64,000 nt of DNA from Pedobacter changchengzhani (GTDB taxonomy: Bacteria > Bacteroidota > Bacteroidia > Sphingobacteriales > Sphingobacteriaceae). Below are positions 35,127 to 44,497 of this stretch, in pieces. Position numbers and translations under genes: made by a program. Location: contig NZ_SJCY01000008.1 of NCBI RefSeq assembly GCF_004354365.1, positions 124,001 through 188,000 on the forward strand, in the 5' to 3' direction. Position 1 is the stretch's first letter. Each line of letters begins with the position of its first letter. A model generated the notes under the pieces. The model ran no database searches. It was given only the letters and a program-made list of their open reading frames with translations, and was not told the origin of the DNA.

Positions 35127-37289
35127 ATGAAAAAAAACGCATTATACATTATATTCTTTTCGATATTTTTTATTGTATCATCATCTGTAAACGCCCAGAA
35201 CATAAATTGGGCGAAAGATGGCAATTCTTATTATGAATCGTTACACGGTCAAATTGTGTTAATTACTTTACCAAAAAACGAACGTAAAGTAATTTTCCCA
35301 GTAGCATTATTTACACCTAACGGATCTTTTCAGCCATTAAATATCGAGAAATTTCAGCTTTCGAATGATTTGACTAAGGCATTAATTTATACAAACAGTA
35401 AAAAAGTTTGGCGCGACCGTACAAGAGGCGATTACTGGCTAGCAGATTTAACAACAAATACGTTGGTTCAAATAGGGAAAAATAAACCTTCGGCTTCGTT
35501 AATGTTTGCTAAAATATCTCCAGATGGAAGTAAAGTTGCTTATGTAAGTAAACATAATTTATATGTAGAAAATATTGATGGAACAGGCGAAAGGGCGTTA
35601 ACAATAGATGGTACCGACAGAATTATAAATGGAACATTTGATTGGGCTTATGAAGAGGAATTTCATGCTCAAGATGGTTTTAGATGGAGTCCGGATGGTA
35701 AATCTATCGCTTATTGGCAATTAGATGCTCGAAAAATTAAAAACTTTTTAATGATCAATAATACCGATTCTATTTATTCATTCACCATCCCAATCGAATA
35801 TCCAAAAGTTGGACAAGACCCATCGGCTTGCAAAATTGGCATTGTTGATGTTGCATCGGCTAAAACAAATTGGCTAGATGTTCCGGGCGATAATATACAG
35901 CACTACATTCCGCGTATGCAATGGGTACCAAATACCAACGAAGTTATTTTACAACAACTAAACCGTGAGCAAAATGAAAGTAAAATTTTTATTTGCAATG
36001 CCAGCAACGGAATTGCGAAGGAAATTTACACCGAAAAAAACAATTCGTGGATTGATGTTAACAAGGATTGGACTTTTTTAAATGATAATAAGGAATTTAC
36101 TATTACCTCGGATAAAGATGGCTGGAGACACTTGTATAGGATAGCAGTAGATGGCAAAAAACAAACTTTAGTAACTAAAGGCGATTATGATTTGATCGAT
36201 TTAAAATTGATTGATGAGAAAAATAATTATGCCTACTTTTTAGGATCTCCAACTAATGCAACTCAGAAATATTTATACAAAACAAAGTTAGATGGTAAAG
36301 GAAAGCTAGAAATGGTAACGCCTTCTATCCTACCCGGAACGCACGATTATGATATTTCGCCCACTGGTGCTTTTGCGTTGCATAAATACAATAGTGCAGT
36401 TGTATCGCCAATTTCTGAATGGATGAATTTCGTTTCGGGCAATCCTATTACTATGGATGGTAGTGTAACTAACCAAATGGCCAAACAACCTATTGTTAAA
36501 AATAAAGTTGAGTTTTTTAAAGTAACCACCGAAGATGGCGTGGTGATGGATGGATGGATGAAAAAACCAGATAATTTTAATCCAAATAAAAAATACCCGG
36601 TTTTATTTTATGTGTATGGAGAGCCTGCATCGCAAACAGCCGGTGACGTATTTAGCGCAGGTAAAAACAGACTTTATCCAAATTTGGCAAAAGATGGATA
36701 CATTTATATTTCTATGGATAATCGAGGTGCGCCAGTTCCTAAAGGAGCAACCTGGAGGAAAAGTATCTACAAAAATATTGGCATCCTAAATATCCGCGAC
36801 CAAGCGATGGCAACTAAGAAACTTTTAGCCACCTACCCTTTTATGGATAAAAATCGTGTAGCGGTTTGGGGTTGGAGCGGTGGTGGTTCTAGTACCTTAA
36901 ATTTATTGTTTCAATACCCAGAAATTTATAAAACAGGCATTGCTATTGCTGCAGTTGGCAATCAGTTAACGTACGATAATATTTACCAAGAACGTTACAT
37001 GGGCACACCTTTCCCAACTACCGAGGCGTATGTGAAAGGTTCGCCAATTACGTATGCTAAAAATTTGCAAGGCAATTTATTGTACATTCACGGCACTGGC
37101 GATGATAACGTACATTATCAAAATGCAGAAATGTTGATTAACGAGCTGGTAAAAAATAAAAAAGTTTTTCAATTGATGAGCTATCCAAATCGTTCACATT
37201 CTATTAGTGAAGGCGAAGGAACATCAGAACATTTGGCTTTAACTTTCACAAAGTTTTTACGAGAGAATTGTCCTCCGGGAGAGAAATAA
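35127..37289 (+). CDS. S9-family dipeptidyl peptidase IV-like protease
   Basis: The 720-residue product has a signal peptide (SSSVNAQ), an N-terminal eight-blade beta-propeller (GWRHLYRIAVDGKKQTLV and similar blades), and a C-terminal alpha/beta hydrolase. Catalytic residues are Ser584 in GWSGGGS, Asp659 in GTGDDNVH and His691 in NRSHSI. WAYEEEF in the propeller is the DPP-IV double-Glu loop that binds the substrate N-terminus. It removes X-Pro dipeptides in the periplasm. Monocistronic, ending in a strong terminator. Confidence 0.9.
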   Translation: MKKNALYIIFFSIFFIVSSSVNAQNINWAKDGNSYYESLHGQIVLITLPKNERKVIFPVALFTPNGSFQPLNIEKFQLSNDLTKALIYTNSKKVWRDRTRGDYWLADLTTNTLVQIGKNKPSASLMFAKISPDGSKVAYVSKHNLYVENIDGTGERALTIDGTDRIINGTFDWAYEEEFHAQDGFRWSPDGKSIAYWQLDARKIKNFLMINNTDSIYSFTIPIEYPKVGQDPSACKIGIVDVASAKTNWLDVPGDNIQHYIPRMQWVPNTNEVILQQLNREQNESKIFICNASNGIAKEIYTEKNNSWIDVNKDWTFLNDNKEFTITSDKDGWRHLYRIAVDGKKQTLVTKGDYDLIDLKLIDEKNNYAYFLGSPTNATQKYLYKTKLDGKGKLEMVTPSILPGTHDYDISPTGAFALHKYNSAVVSPISEWMNFVSGNPITMDGSVTNQMAKQPIVKNKVEFFKVTTEDGVVMDGWMKKPDNFNPNKKYPVLFYVYGEPASQTAGDVFSAGKNRLYPNLAKDGYIYISMDNRGAPVPKGATWRKSIYKNIGILNIRDQAMATKKLLATYPFMDKNRVAVWGWSGGGSSTLNLLFQYPEIYKTGIAIAAVGNQLTYDNIYQERYMGTPFPTTEAYVKGSPITYAKNLQGNLLYIHGTGDDNVHYQNAEMLINELVKNKKVFQLMSYPNRSHSISEGEGTSEHLALTFTKFLRENCPPGEK

Positions 37290-37295
37290 TAAAAT

Positions 37296-37324
37296 AAAAA
37301 AGCAACTTTCGGGTTGCTTTTTTT
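37296..37324. terminator. Bidirectional hairpin terminator
   Basis: AAAAAGCAAC pairs with GTTGCTTTTT around TTTCGG. It serves the peptidase gene (+), and its T-run reaches the stop of the Fic gene (-) at 37323. Confidence 0.9.
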
Positions 37325-38102
37325 ATGCGATAGACTTTGGCAACATCAATAAAAAATCCATCGCATTTTTATAATCGAGTTCCTCATATTCTAATCCCAG
37401 AGCCCTTAAATTTCTATAGTATATTTGGTGGTTTTCGTAATACATTTTTTCAGACTGTAAAAACCATGCCTTTTCTCCAAGCTTTTGTGCTAAAAACCAT
37501 TTCTCTATTAATCTTGCCATTCGCCCATTTCCATCGTTAAACGGATGTATTTTAACAAACACTAAATGAATCATCGAGGCAAAAAAGAAAGCTTGTTGGG
37601 TGGTAAGTTCAACTTTTAGCAATATTTCTAAATCACCATATAAATTCTGTATTTCATCAGATAATTTAAAAGGAGAAATAGCTACGTATTCAATACGCCC
37701 ATTTGGAGTGGAAACATACATGTTGCTATTTCGTAATTTACCTTGGAATGATTGAGAAAGAATATGCCGAGTTAATAATTTATGGCAATTATTTAGGTTA
37801 TCAGAATTAGGTGTATTTAACTTAGCGAAATTATAAGCTGAATACAAATCGTCGATTTTCTTAGTATAATCAGGTAAAAAATCAATACCAAACTTTTTAT
37901 GTTTAATGTAAGAATCTAATTCAATATCTTCACCTTCAATTTTACTAGAATAAACCGAAGCAACGGAAGTATAAAAACTGAATTCACTTGTTGAAATTTC
38001 TGCATCATGTAAATTCTCGAATTTTAATTTCAAGTCATAATCCACCTTAGCACAATAACTATCCAATAACTCAACAGGTATAATCTTAAGTTGATCAAGC
38101 AT
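37323..38102 (-). CDS. Fic-domain protein (AMPylase type)
   Basis: The 259-residue product has the Fic motif HPFNDGNGRMAR with catalytic His186. An N-terminal helix carries SSKIEG (Ser52, Glu56), matching the inhibitory (S/T)xxxE(G/N) motif of class II Fic proteins, which folds into the active site and restrains AMP transfer. Its targets are unknown. It sits alone between a protease and mqnA with no antitoxin gene next to it, as expected for a self-inhibited protein. Confidence 0.88.
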   Translation of the reverse strand: MLDQLKIIPVELLDSYCAKVDYDLKLKFENLHDAEISTSEFSFYTSVASVYSSKIEGEDIELDSYIKHKKFGIDFLPDYTKKIDDLYSAYNFAKLNTPNSDNLNNCHKLLTRHILSQSFQGKLRNSNMYVSTPNGRIEYVAISPFKLSDEIQNLYGDLEILLKVELTTQQAFFFASMIHLVFVKIHPFNDGNGRMARLIEKWFLAQKLGEKAWFLQSEKMYYENHQIYYRNLRALGLEYEELDYKNAMDFLLMLPKSIA

Positions 38103-38160
38103 TACAAAATATAAATTTTACACTAAATTAAGATTTGATTTATTAAAAAGCTACTAATTT

Positions 38161-38886
38161 CTACAACTTCCCAATATAGCTTAAAAATAAATCCATCGCT
38201 TTTCTACCGTCTTCCGTAACATCAAACTGGAGTTTGTGGTACAAATAATCCGTTAAATCAAAATTTTCGGTAGGCGTTAAAGTTTTCAAAACTTCTTTTC
38301 TGTGGTTTAACCCAAATTGTAACGCCATGTTAAACTCCTCAATAAAATCTTTAGAAATTTCTTTATTTGCCACCCAAGCGGCGTAAATAAAAGGTAAATC
38401 TGTAAAATTTTTCCATTGTTCACCTAAATCATAAGCATAATTGTATTCATTTTTTTTACCGAAAGTACGATCGCCAATCAGCACAATTGCATCTGTCTCG
38501 GCACTTAAATCTGTAGTAAACTGAACATCTACTTTCCAAAAAAACTTTAACAAAACCTTAGCTAGGTTATTAGATGTGTTAGAATGCGCATCTAATTTTA
38601 AAGTTTTAATTTCATTAACAGGCACGCTGCTAAAAATAAAAACAGAATTTACAGCACCATCACTACCGATACAATAGTTAGCTACGATGGTAGCATTTGG
38701 CACTAAAGGTATTGCTGCAACGGGAATTAAACCAATATCTACTTGCCCTTTAATTACTTTAGCTGCGCAATCTGAAGGAATATCTAAACTTAAATCTATT
38801 TTATTGATGATTTTAGAATGTTCTAAACCGTAAATAAATGCTTTGGTATTTGTGTAGGCAACAGCCGATATTTTTATTTTATTCAA
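38161..38886 (-). CDS. mqnA: Chorismate dehydratase (futalosine menaquinone pathway)
   Basis: The 241-residue product has the MqnA periplasmic-binding-like fold: ISAVAYTNTKAFIYGL at the N-terminus, CAAKVIKGQVDIGLIPVAAI and YCIGSDGAVNSVFIFS, the loops that hold chorismate. It makes 3-(1-carboxyvinyloxy)benzoate, the first step of the futalosine menaquinone route. The start appears to be TTG at 38886; an in-frame TAA lies a few codons upstream and no ATG is available. mqnE lies on the same strand two genes away. Confidence 0.87.
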   Translation of the reverse strand: MNKIKISAVAYTNTKAFIYGLEHSKIINKIDLSLDIPSDCAAKVIKGQVDIGLIPVAAIPLVPNATIVANYCIGSDGAVNSVFIFSSVPVNEIKTLKLDAHSNTSNNLAKVLLKFFWKVDVQFTTDLSAETDAIVLIGDRTFGKKNEYNYAYDLGEQWKNFTDLPFIYAAWVANKEISKDFIEEFNMALQFGLNHRKEVLKTLTPTENFDLTDYLYHKLQFDVTEDGRKAMDLFLSYIGKL

Positions 38887-38967
38887 GATAATTCTTTTTA
38901 TCGTACATGCAGAAATCAGTTAAATTAAGCTTAATTGCATTGCAATTTATTCAAATTTTATGAGTTA

Positions 38968-39594
38968 CTAATTATTTAGCAGTAGCGCATCCAAATGTGC
39001 TACACTACTAAATTCCAGCACCGAAAATTTTCCATCTTCAAAGCCCATTTTATATAAGACAGTATTTTGGTGCGGAAAATCAATCATTTCACTCAGTGGC
39101 TTATTCATCAACAAACACAAAAATACACGCATTGCTCTTCCATGCATACAAAGCAAAACATTATTTTCTTCTGGCCTAGTCATTAAATAATCCATTGGTT
39201 TTTTTAAACGATCATAAACCATTTCAACACTCTCTCCACCTTCAAAATGAGTTTTATAATCACCATCTTCCCACGATTGCAACATGTTTCTAAATGCCTC
39301 TCTTGATTCTTCGGAGTTCGATTTACCTTCCCAAATACCCCAAGCCAATTCATCCAAGCCCGAAAGTTTTTCCCAAGGCAAGCCTTTCTCAATAAATTTA
39401 TTTACAGTTTGCCAAGTACGTTTTAATTCCGAAGTATAAATCTTATCGAACGGTACATTTTTATAATATTGATAAAAAGCTCCGGCCTGTGCCCTGCCTG
39501 TATCATTCAAATCAGAATCTACACCTCTACCTTGTACTATTCCCTGCTTATTTAATTCTGTTTCGCCGTGGCGGATGATGTATATATTTTTCAT
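38968..39594 (-). CDS. Histidine phosphatase family protein
   Basis: The 208-residue product has the phosphoglycerate-mutase signature RHGET with His9, then GRGVDSDLNDTGRAQA, YTSELKRTWQT and CMHGRAMRV with the second catalytic His. Phosphatase or mutase activity cannot be told from sequence. It lies between mqnA and mqnE on the same strand, so it may act on a phospho-intermediate or be a bystander. Confidence 0.85.
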   Translation of the reverse strand: MKNIYIIRHGETELNKQGIVQGRGVDSDLNDTGRAQAGAFYQYYKNVPFDKIYTSELKRTWQTVNKFIEKGLPWEKLSGLDELAWGIWEGKSNSEESREAFRNMLQSWEDGDYKTHFEGGESVEMVYDRLKKPMDYLMTRPEENNVLLCMHGRAMRVFLCLLMNKPLSEMIDFPHQNTVLYKMGFEDGKFSVLEFSSVAHLDALLLNN

Positions 39595-39685
39595 GGCCCA
39601 AACCCGTAAAGGGGTTTTATAATTTTCAATACTTAATATGTTTTTTTTTTGCGCTTATGCTAAAGTTCCTTTTAGGATATATGGG

Positions 39686-40879
39686 TTAATTTACCACTGG
39701 CAATTTATAATATTGTGGTTTTTTCTCCTCTTCGAAAACTACATTTTCATAATCGGTTACAACATTGTAAAGTGTATCTCTTTCTATTGGTTTTCTACCA
39801 ACGTGCTTAATTAAATTAACCAATTCTTTAGTACTCATTGCCGGATTTTGCTCTTCAGCGCCCGCCATAGAATAAATTTTTGTAGTGTCATCCAAAGTAC
39901 CATCGATATCATCAACGCCAAAGTTTAACGAAAGTTGAGCCGTTTCTCTACTAATCATTGCCCAATAGGCTTTAATATGGTCGAAATTATCTAAATAAAT
40001 ACGAGAAATGGCATAATTTCTTAAATCTTCAATTACCGAAACCTCCGGAACATTGCTCATTTGGTTGTTCTGGTTTCTAAATTTAAGCGGAATAAATGTT
40101 TGAAAACCACCTGTCCTATCCTGCAAATTGCGCAGTTTTTCCATGTGATCTACGCGGTGCCAAAATTCTTCAATGTGGCCATACAACATAGTCGCATTGC
40201 TGCGCATACCCAATTTATGCCATTCTTCATGTATATCAAGCCACTGCTGACCAGTACATTTATCTTTTGCTATTTTCTCTCTCACCTCTGGATGGAATAT
40301 TTCTGCCCCACCACCAGGGATAGATTCCAAACCAGCTTCTTTCATCAACCGCATGCCGGTAGCGTAATCGATTTTATCCTTTTTAAAAATATAATGATAT
40401 TCTACAGGTGTTAAAGCTTTAACGTGCAACTCAGGGCGGTGTTTTTTGATCTCACTAAAAAGCGAAGAATAAAATGCAACATCATACTGCGGCAAAACGC
40501 CGCCCACAATGTGTACTTCAGTTACAGGTTCGCCATCGTATTTTTTTACCACATTAAGCATTTCGTCAAGCGTTAAAGCCCAGCCTTCTTCTTTTTGCTT
40601 AATTAAGCGAGAATACGAACAAAATTTGCAATCGTAAACGCAAAGGTTTGTTGGTTCTAAATGAAAATTTCGATTAAAATAAGTTTTATCACCATGCTTT
40701 TCTTCTCGTATATGATTAGCTAAAACGCCCAAATAGGCCAATTCTGCATTTTCGTAAAGATAAACACCTTCATCAAAAGTGATGCGTTTTTTATGTAATA
40801 CTTTATGCGCAATGGTATGTAATTCAGCCGATAACGATGTATTGGCTAATATTTTTTCAACTTGTTCAGTTGTATTCAT
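39686..40879 (-). CDS. mqnE: Aminodeoxyfutalosine synthase (radical SAM)
   Basis: The 397-residue radical SAM protein has CVYDCKFC (Cys80, Cys84, Cys87) for the 4Fe-4S cluster, HIVGGVLPQYDVAFY and the C-terminal half typical of MqnE/MqnC/CofH (RNQNNQMSNVPEVSVIEDLR, GVDDIDGTLDDT). The PTNLCVYDC context and length fit MqnE, which joins the chorismate-derived product to SAM to give aminodeoxyfutalosine. mqnA close by confirms the pathway. Some ambiguity with MqnC remains. Confidence 0.85.
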   Translation of the reverse strand: MNTTEQVEKILANTSLSAELHTIAHKVLHKKRITFDEGVYLYENAELAYLGVLANHIREEKHGDKTYFNRNFHLEPTNLCVYDCKFCSYSRLIKQKEEGWALTLDEMLNVVKKYDGEPVTEVHIVGGVLPQYDVAFYSSLFSEIKKHRPELHVKALTPVEYHYIFKKDKIDYATGMRLMKEAGLESIPGGGAEIFHPEVREKIAKDKCTGQQWLDIHEEWHKLGMRSNATMLYGHIEEFWHRVDHMEKLRNLQDRTGGFQTFIPLKFRNQNNQMSNVPEVSVIEDLRNYAISRIYLDNFDHIKAYWAMISRETAQLSLNFGVDDIDGTLDDTTKIYSMAGAEEQNPAMSTKELVNLIKHVGRKPIERDTLYNVVTDYENVVFEEEKKPQYYKLPVVN

Positions 40880-41085
40880 TCTTGTTATATTTTATACAAA
40901 AATACGATAATCACACGATTTGAAAATCATTTTGTTGTAAGAAACTGTTAAGTTAAAATTTATGAAAACGATGTATCGACCATGTATAAAAATGCGTGCA
41001 TTTGCCAAAGCTTAAAAAGTGCTACTCAATCTTCATCGTAGAAAAGCATGTAAAATTATTGACATCTATTTTTAAATTGGCAAAA

Positions 41086-41115
41086 AAAAAGCACCTCTAA
41101 AAAGAAGTGCTTTTA
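41086..41115 (-). terminator. Hairpin terminator
   Basis: AAAAGCAC (41087-41094) pairs with GTGCTTTT (41107-41114), downstream of the lipocalin-like gene. The 200 or so bases further left (40880-41085) show no gene or motif. Confidence 0.75.
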
Positions 41116-41135
41116 TAAAATCTATCTATTAATAT

Positions 41136-41633
41136 TTATTTCGCAGGCGAGAAAGTTAACACGATGTTAGCTGTCTTATCTCCAAATTGAATTGGCGATT
41201 TTAACACCATACTTTCTCTAGAAAGTTGAGTTAACACCAAACGATATCCTTCTGTAACGTTTTTAGCTTTATCACCTTCATAAATCTTTTTAAACTGAAA
41301 AGTTTCTTCTGATGGTGTTGCCGACCAAAAAATAGTCTGCATTACTGCGCCACAGCTACTAGTTGCTGGCAAAGCATAAGATCCGTTACCACTATTTGTC
41401 AATTTCCAAGTACTGCCTTCAAAACATTTGTAAGATTTTTCTCCAAATAAACCTTGAACAGCCGCATCTGGTAAACCCTCTAAAGCAACGTTATTTAATA
41501 TCCAAGTACCCGAAACCATTCCTCTACCACCATTAATACCTGTTGTAGCATTTTTGGTTGATGAACAACTCTGTAACATTACAAATGCCGAACATGTTAT
41601 TGCAAGCGCTATAAATAATCTTTTCATTTTCAT
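41136..41633 (-). CDS. Lipocalin-like lipoprotein
   Basis: The 165-residue product has a lipoprotein signal (FVMLQSC), followed by a GTWILNNVAL strand typical of lipocalin-like or META-type small barrels, and further strands such as FEGSTWKLTNSGNGSY and EGYRLVLTQL. Function unknown. Two starts (ATG at 41633 and 41627) are equally plausible. Convergent or divergent neighbours suggest its own transcript. Confidence 0.6.
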   Translation of the reverse strand: MKMKRLFIALAITCSAFVMLQSCSSTKNATTGINGGRGMVSGTWILNNVALEGLPDAAVQGLFGEKSYKCFEGSTWKLTNSGNGSYALPATSSCGAVMQTIFWSATPSEETFQFKKIYEGDKAKNVTEGYRLVLTQLSRESMVLKSPIQFGDKTANIVLTFSPAK

Positions 41634-41748
41634 ATAATTTTATTTTCGTCATAACAAACACATAAATCCTGCCAAAACATTTCGCAACGATAAATTAACA
41701 ACAATTTATTAAATTGCACATCGTAAATATTCCTTAATTGTAAATAAA

Positions 41749-42864
41749 ATGAAACCCGAAACCCTTGCTATACATGCTTCAAATCTAGTTAAATCTACAA
41801 CGGGAGATGTTACACCTCCCATAAATTTATCTACCACTTTCTTTCGCGATGAAAATGGCGGGTATCCAGGAGGGCACATGTACAGCCGTGTTAGCAACCC
41901 AAATCGGTCTGCTTTAGAAAACACTATTGCAAAATTAGAGTTTGGAGAAGATGCAGCAGCCTTATCTTCTGGTAATACTTGCGGGTTGGTTTTATTTCAG
42001 GCATTAAAACCTGGCAGTCATATTATTGCACCCGATGATATGTATTGGGGAATAAAAAAACAGTTGCTCACTATTTTTAACGATACGTTGGAATTTGATT
42101 TTGTTGACCAAACGGATTTGGAACTGATAAAATCATCAATCAAACCAAACACCAAAATGATTTGGATTGAGACACCATCAAATCCACTTTTAAAAGTTAC
42201 AGATATTGAAGAAATAAGCAAAATTGCTAAACCTTTAAATATCACTTTGGTATGCGACAGTACTTTTGCATCGCCAATTCTGCAAAATCCAATTCTATTA
42301 GGTGCAGATATTGTTTTGCACAGCAGCACAAAATATTTAGGCGGACATAGTGATGTTTTGGGTGGAATTTTAGTAACCGCTAAACAGGACAAACTGTGGG
42401 AAAAAATCAAAAATATACAACAAACTGGTGGTGCTGTTCCTTCTCCATTCGATTGTTATTTGCTTTGTAGAAGTATTAAAACGCTGGCGTATAGAATGAA
42501 AGGCCATTGCGAAAACGCCAAAAAAGTTGCTGAATATTTAGTCAATCATCCAAGAGTTGAAGCTGTATTTTTCCCAGGTTTAGAAGATCATCCACAACAT
42601 AAAATTGCTAAGAAGCAAATGAAAGATTTTGGAGGAATGATGTCTTTTTTGGTTAAAGGCGATGCTGAAGTAACAAATAAAGTTGTAAACAAGGTAAAAC
42701 TGTTTGCGCAAGCTACAAGTTTAGGTGGCGTAGAAAGTTTAATAGAGCACCGTTATTCTATTGAGGGGCCAGACAGCAAAACTCCAAAAAATTTACTGCG
42801 AATTTCTGTAGGGCTAGAACATATAGATGATATTATTGCTGATTTAGAACAGGCTTTAGCGTAG
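41749..42864 (+). CDS. Cys/Met-metabolism PLP enzyme (trans-sulfuration family)
   Basis: The 371-residue product is a fold-type I PLP enzyme of the cystathionine gamma-synthase/lyase group. Key segments are YSRVSNPNRSALE, LSSGNTCGL, VCDSTFASP and the PLP lysine in HSSTKYLGGHSD. The C-terminal SLGGVESLIEHRYS is the substrate loop. Sequence alone does not separate gamma-synthase, gamma-lyase and methionine gamma-lyase. It is about 1.9 kb before metY-metX-hom and may supply a parallel or reverse trans-sulfuration step. Confidence 0.85.
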   Translation: MKPETLAIHASNLVKSTTGDVTPPINLSTTFFRDENGGYPGGHMYSRVSNPNRSALENTIAKLEFGEDAAALSSGNTCGLVLFQALKPGSHIIAPDDMYWGIKKQLLTIFNDTLEFDFVDQTDLELIKSSIKPNTKMIWIETPSNPLLKVTDIEEISKIAKPLNITLVCDSTFASPILQNPILLGADIVLHSSTKYLGGHSDVLGGILVTAKQDKLWEKIKNIQQTGGAVPSPFDCYLLCRSIKTLAYRMKGHCENAKKVAEYLVNHPRVEAVFFPGLEDHPQHKIAKKQMKDFGGMMSFLVKGDAEVTNKVVNKVKLFAQATSLGGVESLIEHRYSIEGPDSKTPKNLLRISVGLEHIDDIIADLEQALA

Positions 42865-42908
42865 TTTCTATACTATTGGTGTGGATTTACAATCGTTGCT
42901 GATTTTGA

Positions 42909-42989
42909 TTTACAATCCACACCCACAAGCAGAGAATTTAAAATCCTCAGTTCGATAAGTCAGGAAAACATTTCCTGACCAACGATATT
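42909..42989. repeat. 81-bp direct repeat, copy 1
   Basis: It matches 43078-43158 at most positions. Internal palindromes are GAGAATTTAAAATCCTC (imperfect) and AGGAAAACATTTCCT. Just before it, GTGTGGAT (42879-42886) and ATCCACAC (42915-42922) form an inverted repeat. Confidence 0.7.
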
Positions 42990-42998
42990 TCCATTAGG

Positions 42999-43034
42999 CG
43001 TCCTTGCGAGGAGGCACGACGAAGCAATCTTTCT
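42999..43034. repeat. Extragenic repeat of the GCGAGGAGGCACGACGAAGC type
   Basis: The segment TTGCGAGGAGGCACGACG followed by AAGCAATCTTTCT resembles an extragenic repeat I have met often in Bacteroidota intergenic regions. It lies between the two 81-bp direct repeats, in a gene-free spacer of 303 nt. Confidence 0.5.
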
Positions 43035-43077
43035 CGCTAATAAATGTATCGCGACATTATCCCAATGTTGGTCTGTA

Positions 43078-43158
43078 TTTGCAATCCAAACCCCAAAGCA
43101 GAGGATTTAAAATCCTCAGTTCAATAAGTCAGGAAAAAATTTCCTTCCTAACGATATT
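43078..43158. repeat. 81-bp direct repeat, copy 2
   Basis: Second copy of the 42909-42989 repeat, 169 nt further on, with GAGGATTTAAAATCCTC as a perfect palindrome. Together the repeats fill the spacer between the PLP enzyme and the convergent secreted protein. Confidence 0.7.
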
Positions 43159-43167
43159 CAAATTTTA

Positions 43168-44175
43168 CTACTTACTATTACAAATTGTAGTTAATTTCAA
43201 TTTATAATTTGGATTTAATGGCTCATTTGTTTGCGCCAAACGTTGCGAGCCAGTATTAGCGGGGCAAGCAATATCATTTGTTGCATCGTAAACAACACGA
43301 TTTCCATTCGCCAGTAATTCTTTCGGCACATAAACCTGCACCTTTGTAATAGAATAACCAGAAGGAAAATAACGCACATAATATCCATCGGGATGTTTTG
43401 TCCAAATGCCACTCGGCACATCACTTCTAGCTGGCGCCATCCCTGCAACTATTGCATATTTTTCCATATCAGCAAAAGTATAATTACCCGATGCCACCAA
43501 CTGGCGAATATTGTTCTCGGCTTCAAAAACTGCTTTCACACCATTTGGAAGTTGATCTTTTGCCTTCTCCATTACGTTGAAAGGCAATACACCCAAAGCA
43601 CTACCCTCCAATTGCGTAAGTTGCTTTAATGTTAATAATTTCATTGCTGTTACTTTTACCTGACCAGCATAATCTGCAAATTTGGTTCTAGCAATTATTG
43701 TCCACAATAATACCTGTATATCGTGTTGCTGTACTTCTGGATGCGTTTCTGCATTTTTTAAAATAGCTACTACAATCGCTTCTTTAGGTCCGGCAGTTGG
43801 GGCATACATATAACCATCCCCCTTCGAAGGTGCGAAAGTCCCCGCGTGTAAGCAATAGCTTTTATTTGTCATTTCAAATAAACCTTCGCAAAGCACAAAA
43901 CCACCAGTTGCATTTTTTGGCAATAAATATATTGGTTGAGCTTTAAGTGTAGATTTAAAATCAGGCATCATTGCTCCATTTCTATCTACATCAGTAAAAT
44001 TAGTGGTTATGGCTTCAGGTTGTTTCAATAATTTATCTACACCCAAAGCTTTTGCACCCTGTGCAATACCAACACTTTTCAACTTGTCCTTTAAACCTTG
44101 AAATTGTGCGTGCACGCAAATTGAACTTCCAAAAAGCAAGCATAATACTAAGTAAACGATTTTTGTATTTTTCAT
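43168..44175 (-). CDS. Secreted protein of unknown function
   Basis: The 335-residue product has a signal peptide (VLCLLFGSSICVHAQ). The body is mixed alpha/beta without recognised motif. Features are FQGLKDKLKSVGIAQGAKAL near the start, KEAIVVAILKNAETHPEVQ, and a C-terminal part with GYYVRYFPSGYSITKVQVYV. I do not recognise a family. It is divergent from the SAM riboswitch and metY. Confidence 0.55.
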   Translation of the reverse strand: MKNTKIVYLVLCLLFGSSICVHAQFQGLKDKLKSVGIAQGAKALGVDKLLKQPEAITTNFTDVDRNGAMMPDFKSTLKAQPIYLLPKNATGGFVLCEGLFEMTNKSYCLHAGTFAPSKGDGYMYAPTAGPKEAIVVAILKNAETHPEVQQHDIQVLLWTIIARTKFADYAGQVKVTAMKLLTLKQLTQLEGSALGVLPFNVMEKAKDQLPNGVKAVFEAENNIRQLVASGNYTFADMEKYAIVAGMAPARSDVPSGIWTKHPDGYYVRYFPSGYSITKVQVYVPKELLANGNRVVYDATNDIACPANTGSQRLAQTNEPLNPNYKLKLTTICNSK

Positions 44176-44372
44176 TATGAATAATTTAGATTTACAAATT
44201 TACAATTTTGAGAGAATTTTTAGCATTAAACACAATTGTTTTCCATCTCAAACTAAAATCAACACCTAAATTTCTATCGAATTAAATTAATTTCAGAATT
44301 ATATTTTGTTAATTAAAAAATAATTCTCACATTTGGAATATTATTTGGCGAAAGCTAAATAAAAGTCAATCT

Positions 44373-44459
44373 TCACGGATTGATTTATAAAGAAGTGGTA
44401 AGAGACAGGCTCAATGACCCACTGGCAACCCTCAAATGAGAAGGTGCCAAATCCTGACC
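44373..44459 (+). ncRNA. SAM-I (S-box) riboswitch aptamer
   Basis: The aptamer shows AGTGG/CCACT as helix P2 with the kink-turn GA/ATGA around CAGGCTCAATGA. The conserved GGCAACC follows, then GGTGCCAAATCC in the J4/1 and P4 region. The flanking GGATT and AATCC arms form P1. It lies in front of metY, metX and hom, the right genes for S-adenosylmethionine feedback. A rho-independent hairpin follows directly, so SAM binding should stop transcription. Confidence 0.88.
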
Positions 44460-44481
44460 AAAAAGCATGGTGCTTTTTTGG
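44458..44481 (+). terminator. Riboswitch expression-platform terminator
   Basis: CCAAAAAGCA pairs with TGCTTTTTTGG around TGG, right after the SAM-I aptamer and overlapping the end of P1. This is consistent with SAM-dependent termination. Confidence 0.8.
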
Positions 44482-44497
44482 AAATATAAATTAACTG

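Noticed and set aside
43004..43207. 67-codon plus-strand frame in the repeat-rich spacer
   Set aside because: It is made of palindromic repeat sequence and the convergent gene end. No start context or motif.
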